A DNA stretch of 7,859 nucleotides from Gammaproteobacteria bacterium (GTDB taxonomy: Bacteria; Gemmatimonadota; Gemmatimonadetes; Longimicrobiales; Gaopeijiaceae), in the NCBI GenBank assembly GCA_024638345.1, contig JAHEKL010000119.1:1-7859 (forward strand). Reading direction: 5' to 3'. Position 1 is the stretch's first letter, and the number at the start of each line of letters is the position of its first letter. The notes under the pieces were generated by a model. The model had not been told where the DNA came from. It saw only the letters and a program-made list of their open reading frames with translations, and did no database searches. The position numbers and the translations under genes were made by a program. This document shows, one piece after another, positions 1 through 6,186 of the stretch.

Positions 1-285
1 GTTGATCCAGTCGTCTTCGTAGGTCTCCCCCGCGAGGACCGAGACGCCGTTCCATGCACCGGTCGGGCCCGTGATATCGGTCAGACCGCGACTATCGATC
101 TCGACGACGTCGTAGGTAACACCCGGCGAGACCGTCGCCATGGCAATCCCGTCCGCTTCCGTCGTATCGGTTGCGACCACCGCTTTCGTGTCCGTGCGTC
201 GGATCTCGAACACGAATCCCTCGAGCGAGTGGCTCGCGGGGTCACCACTGGGCAGCCGAACCTCCTTTCGCACGCGAATCCGCGC
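1..285 (-). repeat. Prealbumin/SpaA-like repeat 2 of the surface protein (residues 585-679)
   Basis: This second copy has RIRVRKEV, LEGFVFEI, VVATD, YDVVEIDSRGLTDITG and a final DDWIN exactly at the window edge. Lys591, Glu646 and Asn679 match Lys490, Glu546 and Asn575 of repeat 1. The copies have diverged considerably outside the shared motifs, so this is an old duplication rather than a recent DNA-level repeat. More units may lie beyond the left edge. Confidence 0.75.
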
Positions 286-2037
286 GGGATTATCGGGTAG
301 TGTGGGCTGCCGGTTGGTCCAGTCGACCCGAGTGTCACCCCCCGGGAAGACCTCCACGATCCTCCCGCCGGTATGGTCCGTCAGACCTCGGGTCTCGATC
401 TCCGTGATCTGGTAGACGCCGGCAGGCAGGATTAGCGGGGGCGTTGTCCCGTTTCCGTCCGTCTCGACGACTTGCCGGATCGGGTCCTTCGCGATCAGGA
501 ATGCGAATCCTTCAAGTCCAGGATCCGACGGGTTGTCCGGCGATCCACCGGTCGATGACTCGACGGACTTGCGAATGGTCAACGTGCCGGGCGGAGCCGG
601 CTGATTCCGGAAGGTGACGACCCAGCCGAGGTCGTCCGTGATCATGAACGTGTCCGGATTCGCTCCGGGAGTCGGCACGGGTGGGTCGAAAAAGTCGTAC
701 TTCGTCTTCTCCACGCCCACCAGGGTGTCGTCCGGGTCTTGCTCGACTCCCACGGTGGCGCTGGTGATTCTAGAGGGGTCGAAAAGGACTCCCGCCACCA
801 CACGGCACTCGTTCGCGCCGACAGAAAGCAGCTGGTTCTCGGGAGTGGCGCTGTCCAGGTCTCCTTCGGCTCGCACGCGGAATAAGCCGCCTCCACCCCG
901 ACTGCACACGGTAACGTGGCCGACCTCCGGAGCCAGGCCCGGAGGCTCGAAGACATGGCCCAGGGACGGCTCGACCGTGGGCCTTATCGACTCCGACAGG
1001 GACCGCTCGGGTGCCAGAATGAGCTTCGGAAACGGGTCAGCGACCACCACAGTCGCCCAGGTGCTCTCGCGCAGCCCGGTGCTCGTCCCCTGGACGATTG
1101 CCCGGCTCACCAGGGTGGCGGGCCTCGGGGGTGCCCGAACGATCAGGGTGTCGGTTCGAGTGACCCCCGACCCGAGAACCGCAATCGAGGGCCAGCTCAC
1201 GCGTCCCTGCCTCTCAGTAGCACCATTTGTGGCTCGGACGAGCTCCACCTGGGGGGGAAGCTCGGCGTGAAGCTCCAGGTTCGTCGCCCCGTCCGATCCT
1301 AGATTGGTGAGCTCTATTGTATAATCGATGGTATGACTTGTAGTTACTCGTTCCGGCCCAGTGATTGCCACAGCGATATCGGAGTCGCCGGATGGGGTCC
1401 TGGCAAGCGCGGCTGCGGTGGTGGAGTCGGCCTCGGTGCGCCTTGACGCATCCGATTCGAGAGCCGGGGCAAGCCCGGAAGTCGGTCCGGTACGGTGGGC
1501 ATCCGCTGCAGGGTCGCTGCGACCGACTCTCGTGATGATCCGGGCCGAGTTGTCGTGGGAGTCGACATCGCGGGAGGCGCTGACGACCGACACGAGGCTC
1601 AGAAACGCTCCGGGTCTGTCGTACCGTATCTCGAAGGTGACGAGCGTACTGTCGCCCGCTTGAAGGCCTTCAGAAAGCCTTCGCGATACGATTCGATTGC
1701 GAGACTCCAGGCCAGCTTCTCGGCCGAGAACGACCGCCCCCTCCGGGAGCGCGACCGAGACCGTGACCGCCGATGCCGCGCCGGGCCCTCGGTTCCTGAT
1801 CAGGACCGATGTTGGAACCGTGTCCCCTGCGATCGAGTGATCGGGTACGGAGACAGCAAGCTCGAGGTCCGCGCGAGGGAAAGCCGTCGTGTCCGCGGCA
1901 AGGAGCGCGGCACCGTTCTCGCCCGCGCGCAGCTCACCGGGTGCAGCCCCAGGCCAAGCGGCGATCAGCGCCAGGCCCATAAGCGCCGAAACCGAGCTGC
2001 GTCGCACGAGCGGGGTCGCCTTCGCCAGCTTCTGCAT
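1..2037 (-). CDS. Secreted multidomain surface protein with DUF11-like and prealbumin/SpaA-like domains, 3' end missing
   Basis: Translating the minus strand from an ATG at 2037-2035 gives 679 codons with no stop to the window edge, so the C-terminus is missing. An in-frame stop (2139-2137) lies upstream and there is no ATG, GTG or TTG in between. Residues 1-34 form a signal peptide: a basic start with Lys3, Lys6 and RR12-13, a hydrophobic stretch around 18-28, and small residues after it. Residues about 55-173 and 219-335 are Ig-like domains of DUF11/CARDB type, with IRNRGPGAAS and IELTNLGSDGA as the typical strands. A Ser/Thr/Ala/Pro-rich linker (174-218) separates them. Residues about 362-479 form a prealbumin-like domain with Cys378 and Cys411. 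Two tandem repeats follow (484-575 and 585-679). The protein is probably exported and displayed or secreted as a stalk or adhesin. No anchor can be seen because the end is absent. No good Shine-Dalgarno precedes the ATG. The function beyond a structural surface role is unknown. Confidence 0.85.
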   Translation of the reverse strand, partial: MQKLAKATPLVRRSSVSALMGLALIAAWPGAAPGELRAGENGAALLAADTTAFPRADLELAVSVPDHSIAGDTVPTSVLIRNRGPGAASAVTVSVALPEGAVVLGREAGLESRNRIVSRRLSEGLQAGDSTLVTFEIRYDRPGAFLSLVSVVSASRDVDSHDNSARIITRVGRSDPAADAHRTGPTSGLAPALESDASRRTEADSTTAAALARTPSGDSDIAVAITGPERVTTSHTIDYTIELTNLGSDGATNLELHAELPPQVELVRATNGATERQGRVSWPSIAVLGSGVTRTDTLIVRAPPRPATLVSRAIVQGTSTGLRESTWATVVVADPFPKLILAPERSLSESIRPTVEPSLGHVFEPPGLAPEVGHVTVCSRGGGGLFRVRAEGDLDSATPENQLLSVGANECRVVAGVLFDPSRITSATVGVEQDPDDTLVGVEKTKYDFFDPPVPTPGANPDTFMITDDLGWVVTFRNQPAPPGTLTIRKSVESSTGGSPDNPSDPGLEGFAFLIAKDPIRQVVETDGNGTTPPLILPAGVYQITEIETRGLTDHTGGRIVEVFPGGDTRVDWTNRQPTLPDNPARIRVRKEVRLPSGDPASHSLEGFVFEIRRTDTKAVVATDTTEADGIAMATVSPGVTYDVVEIDSRGLTDITGPTGAWNGVSVLAGETYEDDWIN
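313..588 (-). repeat. Prealbumin/SpaA-like repeat 1 of the surface protein (residues 484-575)
   Basis: The unit starts with GTLTIRKSV, continues through LEGFAFLI and VVETD, then YQITEIETRGLTDHTG, and ends in TRVDWTN. It aligns along its whole length with the next unit; LEGF, VV.TD, Y..(T/V)EI, RGLTD.TG and DW.N are shared. Lys490, Glu546 and Asn575 sit where SpaA-type domains have their isopeptide-forming Lys, catalytic Glu and Asn. The fold assignment comes from pattern recognition only. Confidence 0.75.
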
Positions 2038-2133
2038 CGCACCATCCAGAGCGAGGAGCAGCCCTGTCTCGGGTCTCGAGATTCGGCGAGCGACAGCACC
2101 CCCCAGATGTTTCGGGGGACGGAAACGGTACAG

Positions 2134-2162
2134 GACCTAGGTCGGGTTGGCCAGAAATGGCC
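2134..2162. repeat. Two adjacent short palindromes in the surface-gene leader
   Basis: GACCTAGGTC (2134-2143) is a perfect 10-base palindrome. Five bases later GGCCA-GAAA-TGGCC (2149-2162) forms a 5-bp stem with a GNRA-type loop when read on the plus strand. In the transcript of the minus-strand gene the same stem has a UUUC loop. They lie about 100 bases upstream of the surface-protein start. They could be an operator or a leader RNA structure; the role is unknown. Confidence 0.35.
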
Positions 2163-2307
2163 TTTGCATAGCACCTTGGGGAACGTGCATGACTCAGGAG
2201 TCGAGCCGATCGGAGGGCTTCACGCGCTCCGGGCCCCCTGATCCGCACCGTTTGAGAGACAGGCCGATTGCCCGAAAGCACTTCCAGACAAATAAGAATC
2301 CGAATTG

Positions 2308-2329
2308 TCGTTATGTTATGCCGTAACGA
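2308..2329. repeat. Inverted repeat in an AT-rich patch
   Basis: TCGTTA (2308-2313) and TAACGA (2324-2329) are perfect 6-base inverted arms separated by 10 bases, and TTATG occurs twice in tandem nearby. The patch from about 2286 to 2335 is clearly more AT-rich than the rest of the window, which suggests a promoter or protein-binding site. I could not fit a good -35/-10 pair to either strand here. Confidence 0.3.
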
Positions 2330-2453
2330 AGTGTTTCAGGCTCGGTCCGGACGGCGTCCGAATTTCGACGGTTCACCCCAGGGCGTGGCTCCGCCAGTGA
2401 CGCGCCCACCCGTCGGCAACGCTCGTTGAGGTCAGCAGTTGAAGCGGGGCGAT

Positions 2454-2464
2454 TCGGTCACCGA
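2454..2464. promoter_or_regulatory. Possible operator palindrome next to the -35 box
   Basis: TCGGT-C-ACCGA is a perfect 11-base palindrome that ends exactly where the predicted -35 hexamer begins. Inside the promoter spacer there is a further small inverted repeat, GTCA-TCC-TGAC (2473-2483). This placement would suit a regulator of the glycosyltransferase operon. It is inferred from position and symmetry only. Confidence 0.25.
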
Positions 2465-2493
2465 TTGTCATGGTCATCCTGACGACGCATGAT
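2465..2493 (+). promoter_or_regulatory. Predicted sigma-70-like promoter for the glycosyltransferase operon
   Basis: The -35 is TTGTCA (2465-2470, 5 of 6 to consensus), followed by a 17-base spacer and a -10 of CATGAT (2488-2493, 4 of 6). Transcription would start near 2500 and leave a leader of about 165 bases before the glycosyltransferase start at 2668. The host's sigma factor preference is unknown, so this is only a candidate. Confidence 0.3.
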
Positions 2494-2667
2494 TTCGGGG
2501 CTGGGTGACGTGGCGGTCGCGCCCATCCAGGGCGTCCGCCAGCCCAAGCGCATGCTCCCCGCGATTCTCGAGGAGATCGAGTATGAGAGGTGGAACCTCG
2601 TGGCGAGCCTGGCTTTGATCGCGCGAGCTCAGAGGCTCAGGTCCATGGGACCCATCGGTTCGATGCC

Positions 2668-3654
2668 ATGAAGCTCATCGTACAGATCCCCTGTTACAAC
2701 GAGGAGGAAACACTTCCACAAGTGGTCGCGGACATCCCCCGTGCAGTCCCCGGCTTCGACCGTGTCGAGATTCTAGTCGTCGACGACGGCTCTACGGATC
2801 GCACGGCCCAAGTGGCCTTGGAGCTGGGGGTCGATCACCTGGTGCGTCTCAGGCAAAACCAAGGATTGGCCGGCGCATTCAAGGCGGGCTTGGACGCCTG
2901 CCTGTCCCGCGGGGCCGATGTGATCGTCAACACGGATGGTGACCACCAGTACCCGGGATCGAGCATACCCGATCTCACCCTGCCGATCCTCGAGGGGAGA
3001 GCCGACATCGTGATCGGCGACCGACAGACGGACACCATCGAGCACTTCTCATGGATGAAGCGCAACCTCCAGGCCGTCGGGAGTCGGGTCGTCCGCGCGC
3101 TTTCGGGCACGCAGGTGCCCGATGCAGTCAGCGGATTCCGGGCGATCTCTCGCGAGGCCGCAGTAAAGCTGAACATCGTCTCGCGATTCAGCTATACGAT
3201 CGAGATGCTCATCCAGGCAGGTTCCAGCCGGCTCGCCGTGACCTCCATCCCGATCCGAACGAACCCGGTGACTCGCGAGTCGCGCCTGGCCCGAAGCACT
3301 CCCGGCTTCGTGTCCCAATCGGTCTCGACCATGGCGCGGATCCACTCCATGTATCGACCGCTGCGGACATTCACGCTGATCGGGGCGGTGGTTGGCGCAA
3401 TGGGTGCGATCCCGATCATACGTTTCCTCTACTTCTTCTCCATCGGCGAAGGTGATGGGCACATCCAATCCCTGGTCTTGGGAGGCGTGCTCGTAATCAT
3501 CGGGTTCGTGACGCTTCTCATCGGCCTCGTATCCGACCTCATCAACTTCAATCGGCAGCTCCTGGAAATGACGCTCGAGCGGGTCCGTCGTCTGGAGCTG
3601 GACCGGCCGATGCCGGCCGAAGACCCAGCTGCGGAGGATTCGACCGGAGGATGA
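2668..3654 (+). CDS. Polyprenyl-phosphate glycosyltransferase, GT2 family, GtrB/ArnC/DPM1-like
   Basis: This 328-residue protein has an N-terminal GT-A domain and two C-terminal membrane helices, the layout of GtrB/ArnC-type enzymes that move a sugar from a nucleotide donor to polyprenyl phosphate on the cytoplasmic face. Visible motifs are IPCYNEEETL (7-16), VVDDGSTDRT (37-46), and the metal-binding TDGD around residues 89-92 followed by HQYP. SGFRAIS (155-161) and YTIEMLIQA (176-184) are further conserved stretches. The helices lie at about 235-257 and 268-290, followed by a charged cytoplasmic tail. I chose the ATG at 2668 because it starts right at the first beta strand of the family. A GTG at 2590 would add 26 residues of unlikely sequence. 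The stop overlaps the next start as ATGA, so the two genes are probably translationally coupled. The sugar and the exact lipid are not known. Confidence 0.88.
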   Translation: MKLIVQIPCYNEEETLPQVVADIPRAVPGFDRVEILVVDDGSTDRTAQVALELGVDHLVRLRQNQGLAGAFKAGLDACLSRGADVIVNTDGDHQYPGSSIPDLTLPILEGRADIVIGDRQTDTIEHFSWMKRNLQAVGSRVVRALSGTQVPDAVSGFRAISREAAVKLNIVSRFSYTIEMLIQAGSSRLAVTSIPIRTNPVTRESRLARSTPGFVSQSVSTMARIHSMYRPLRTFTLIGAVVGAMGAIPIIRFLYFFSIGEGDGHIQSLVLGGVLVIIGFVTLLIGLVSDLINFNRQLLEMTLERVRRLELDRPMPAEDPAAEDSTGG

Positions 3655-5252
3655 CCTCTACCGGACTCCGTGAGGTTGGCCGGAGGCCGGGGCGGCAGTC
3701 CCTCGTGTGGACCCGTCTCCTGCTGCTGATGCGCCGTGTCGGACACCGTCCCGGTCTGGCGATCGCGGCCGCTGCGGCCCTCGGGTTTCTCGGAAGTGCT
3801 GGATTGGGTGTCGCGCGTGGCCTACCGCTTCCAGCCATTCACGACGAGTTCTCGTACCTGCTGGCCGCTGAGACCTTCGCCTCCGGGCGCCTGAGCAACC
3901 CGACCCACCCCCTCTGGCAGCACTTCGAGACGTTCCACGTCATCCATGAGCCTACGTACCAGTCGAAGTACCCGCCGGGGCCAGGAGCCCTTCTGGCGAT
4001 CGGGCAAGCTCTCGCAGGCCATCCCGCTTGGGGATTATGGATCGGAGCCGGCGTTCTCGCCGGGACGCTCACCTGGGCGTTGCTGCTGTGGCTGCCTGCT
4101 TCCTGGGCCATGCTCGCCGCCATTGGGGCAACCGCTCAAATCACGTGGTTCTCCTATTGGTCCCAGTCTTACTGGGGAGGGGCCGTCGCGGCAATCGGAG
4201 GGGCCCTGTGCTTCGGGTGCTATCGAGCACTCAGCCGCCGTCCCCAGATGCGACATGGAGTGCTCTTCGGGCTCGGTTTGGGGATCCTGGCGCTGAGCCG
4301 ACCCTTCGAGGGTGCGCTGGCCGGAGGCCTCGTCGGGCTCGCCCTGACTCTCCGTGGGTTCGCCAAGCGTCCGGCCGCTGTTCCATGGGAGTGGGCTCGG
4401 GCAGGAGGACTTGCCTTCCTGGTCTTGAGCGGGATGTTGGGAGCCCTGGGTGTCTACAATCACGCCGTGACTGGCTCCTGGTCGACGATGCCCTACCAGG
4501 TCTATGAGGAGCAGTACGCTGCGGCCCCCACGTTCTTGTTCATGTCACCGGGACCCGCTCCCGAGTACCGTCACGCCGAGATCGAGCAGTATTGGATGGA
4601 ATGGGGGCGTGAGCGGCATGAGCTAGAGCGATCGCCCAGGCGTCTTCCGGGCAACGTCTCTGCGAAGATCCTGCGTGCCCTACTCTTCTTTCTCGGACCC
4701 GGGGCGGTGGCCCTCTTCGGTCTCCGGTATCACGCGGGCTCGCTCGACCTGCGGTTCGCAATGGGCTCGTTGGTCCTGGTCTTCGCCGCCACCCTTCTGA
4801 CCAAGGGATCCTATCCTCACTACTCCGCGCCCGTGACCCTCCTGTTCTTCGTGTTGGTGGGCGCCGGTCTGAACGGATTGCACCGCCGTTCCAGAACGAA
4901 CGGAAGCCTGAACATCGCTCCATGGATCCTGGTCGCTTGGATGCTCGCGACGGCTGCGGGAATCGTGGGACTCCTGCGATCCAGCTCCTCCGAGTTCGCG
5001 GCGGCCCGGAACGACCTATCCCTCCAGCTCCGAGAGACCCCCGGTGATCACGTGGTCCTAGTGCGCTACGGTGAAGGGCACGACGTGCACGAGGAATGGG
5101 TCTACAACCGGGCAGATATCGACAACGCACGCATCGTCTGGGCCAGATCCATGGGCACCTCGGCGGATGCCGAGCTCCGTTCTTACTTTTCGGATCGGAC
5201 TCACTGGGTCCTGACGGTCGGACAAGAGGTCAGACTGGATCGCCTTCCCTGA
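3651..5252 (+). CDS. Polytopic GT-C-like membrane glycosyltransferase, ArnT/GT39-like, uncharacterised
   Basis: This 533-residue protein has about ten hydrophobic segments and a soluble C-terminal tail (about 445-533). After the first helix (about 35-57) comes PAIHDEFSYLLAAE, where Asp65 and Glu66 sit in the first outer loop like the catalytic acidic residue of GT-C enzymes (ArnT, PMT, GT39). Other conserved-looking motifs are QSKYPPGPG (104-112), LSRPFEG (215-221), NHAVTGSW (270-277) and TKGSYPHYSAP (384-394). The family is known to take sugar from polyprenyl-phosphate donors on the outer face. The preceding gene probably makes such a donor and overlaps by ATGA, which supports the assignment. 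The tail, with VVLVRYGEGHDVHEEWVYN, is probably periplasmic and may hold the acceptor. The 3' end overlaps the convergent membrane protein gene by 23 bases. Donor and acceptor are unknown, and a non-catalytic membrane role cannot be excluded. Confidence 0.75.
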   Translation: MTSTGLREVGRRPGRQSLVWTRLLLLMRRVGHRPGLAIAAAAALGFLGSAGLGVARGLPLPAIHDEFSYLLAAETFASGRLSNPTHPLWQHFETFHVIHEPTYQSKYPPGPGALLAIGQALAGHPAWGLWIGAGVLAGTLTWALLLWLPASWAMLAAIGATAQITWFSYWSQSYWGGAVAAIGGALCFGCYRALSRRPQMRHGVLFGLGLGILALSRPFEGALAGGLVGLALTLRGFAKRPAAVPWEWARAGGLAFLVLSGMLGALGVYNHAVTGSWSTMPYQVYEEQYAAAPTFLFMSPGPAPEYRHAEIEQYWMEWGRERHELERSPRRLPGNVSAKILRALLFFLGPGAVALFGLRYHAGSLDLRFAMGSLVLVFAATLLTKGSYPHYSAPVTLLFFVLVGAGLNGLHRRSRTNGSLNIAPWILVAWMLATAAGIVGLLRSSSSEFAAARNDLSLQLRETPGDHVVLVRYGEGHDVHEEWVYNRADIDNARIVWARSMGTSADAELRSYFSDRTHWVLTVGQEVRLDRLP

Positions 5253-6168
5253 CGAGTGGATCCCGGCGCGGGTGGAGGAGTGTGAGGATCGCTCCACCAC
5301 AAAGATCCACGATGATGAAGAGGAGTCGGGAAAGCACCGCGACTGCGGCGGCCAGCCCGGGGGAGAGAGGAGCGGCCGCCAGAGTGAAGACGGCCTCTCG
5401 GACCCCCAGGCCGCCCGGCGCGGGCACGACGAGGAATCCCACGACCCAGGCGAGAACGCTAGCCATGCCGACGCTGATCAGCGGAGCGCTCACGCCGAGT
5501 GACCGTGTCACGCACCATGTGGCGATTCCCACCAGCATCCAGGCTGGCACATGTCTCAGGACGAGCCTTAAGGAAGCGGACCAAGCCGGGACCTCGATGT
5601 CGATCGGCCGACCCGCGACGCGGCTTCCGGCCCGCACCATCCAGCGCACCGCAGCCGGGTGGACGAGCAGAACCCCTATGGGAGCCAGGACCGCGAGGAG
5701 CCCGACGGCCGGCATCTGGCGCATGAGAGAAGGATGCGCGGGCAGGAGGGCCACGACCGTGACAATCCCGGCCAGGTAGGCCGCACCGAGCGACAAGACC
5801 ATGCTTCCGTAAGCCTTGGTCCTCGAAGAACCCCCGCCTACTGCAAGCTCCGCGGAGCCCACGACCGACCAGATTCCACCCGGGACATACTTGCCCAACT
5901 GCCCGACGAAATACCAGCGGAGCGCATCTCTGAGGGACACGCGGACGCCCACGAGACGGAGCGCGCGCCACCATCCGAGCGCGATGACGAGCATCCCTCC
6001 AGCGGCGAGCCCGAGTCCCCCCGCCAACCAAGAGGGGCGCGCGCCTCCGAGAGCCGAAGCGATCTCCTCCCAATCGGCGAGGAGGATGCGAACTACGTAG
6101 GCCGCACCCAGAACCGCGAGTACGAGGCCCGCAAGGTTCGAGATTCTACGGATGGGAGGGCGCGCCAG
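5230..6168 (-). CDS. UPF0104 / LPG-synthase-TM family membrane protein (flippase-like), probable CTG start
   Basis: The 312-residue protein belongs to the lysylphosphatidylglycerol synthase transmembrane (UPF0104) family. It carries the signature YFVGQLGKYVPGGIW (86-100) and VPAPGGLGVREA (248-259), with about seven to eight membrane helices. Stand-alone members lack the catalytic domain and are thought to help move lipids or lipid-linked glycans across the membrane. A TTG at 6027 would give only 265 residues and remove the first helix (about 12-30) and the WEEI-containing loop, both normal for the family. Upstream, the frame is open back to the methyltransferase stop (6189-6187), but it has no ATG, GTG or TTG there. 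A CTG at 6168-6166 lies 7 bases after GGAG, so I take it as the start. The gene follows the methyltransferase by 18 bases and is probably in the same operon. A sequencing error near the start is the main alternative. Confidence 0.82.
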   Translation of the reverse strand: MARPPIRRISNLAGLVLAVLGAAYVVRILLADWEEIASALGGARPSWLAGGLGLAAGGMLVIALGWWRALRLVGVRVSLRDALRWYFVGQLGKYVPGGIWSVVGSAELAVGGGSSRTKAYGSMVLSLGAAYLAGIVTVVALLPAHPSLMRQMPAVGLLAVLAPIGVLLVHPAAVRWMVRAGSRVAGRPIDIEVPAWSASLRLVLRHVPAWMLVGIATWCVTRSLGVSAPLISVGMASVLAWVVGFLVVPAPGGLGVREAVFTLAAAPLSPGLAAAVAVLSRLLFIIVDLCGGAILTLLHPRRDPLVREGDPV

Positions 6169-6175
6169 GGCACAG

Positions 6176-6179
6176 CTCC
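6176..6179 (-). promoter_or_regulatory. Ribosome binding site GGAG that supports the CTG start
   Basis: On the minus strand GGAG is followed by 7 bases and then CTG at 6168. The spacing is ideal for a Shine-Dalgarno sequence. It lies between the stop of the methyltransferase gene and the CTG, with no other usable start in the right frame. A GTG at 6173-6171 is too close to the site and in the wrong frame. Confidence 0.5.
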
Positions 6180-6186
6180 GGAGAGG

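Larger units (their letters stand above)
2038..2667. other. Divergent intergenic region between the surface-protein gene and the glycosyltransferase operon
   Basis: About 630 bases carry no convincing gene. From left to right they contain a pair of adjacent palindromes (2134-2162), an AT-rich patch with an inverted repeat (2286-2335), a 13-base hairpin with CGGAC and GTCCG arms (2348-2360), and a palindrome abutting a sigma-70-like promoter (2454-2493). Both flanking genes read outwards, so promoters for each should lie here. The leader of the surface-protein gene could be several hundred bases long. I found no tRNA and no riboswitch I could name. Confidence 0.7.

Noticed and set aside
2149..2165. 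Intrinsic terminator from the GAAA-loop hairpin followed by TTT
   Set aside because: The stem has only 5 pairs, the T run is three bases, and no plus-strand gene ends upstream of it.
614..2241. Long plus-strand frames (614-1270, 916-1302, 1495-2241) opposite the surface-protein gene
   Set aside because: They are antisense to a minus-strand frame open for 679 codons with clear domain motifs, and their translations are low-complexity Arg/Ser/Gly-rich sequence with no recognisable family.
1934..2281. Minus-strand frame of 115 codons overlapping the start of the surface-protein gene
   Set aside because: It is in another frame and rich in Arg, Gly and Pro with no motif; the overlapping frame has a proper signal peptide and domains.
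2040..2340. A cyclic-di-GMP-type riboswitch in the leader of the surface gene
   Set aside because: A GCAAAGGCC-like stretch caught the eye on the minus strand, but the conserved core and the paired stems are not present.
2590..2667. N-terminal extension of the glycosyltransferase from a GTG at 2590
   Set aside because: The extra 26 residues are charged and unlike the family, whose members begin right at the KLIVQIPCYNEE strand.
2489..2671. Possible 60-residue gene whose stop overlaps the glycosyltransferase start as ATGA
   Set aside because: The coupling-like overlap is attractive, but there is no ribosome site, no recognisable family, and its ATG lies inside the predicted -10 box. It may be chance; conservation in relatives would revive it.
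5230..6027. UPF0104 protein starting at TTG 6027
   Set aside because: This would remove the first membrane helix, and clear family-like coding sequence continues upstream in the same frame.
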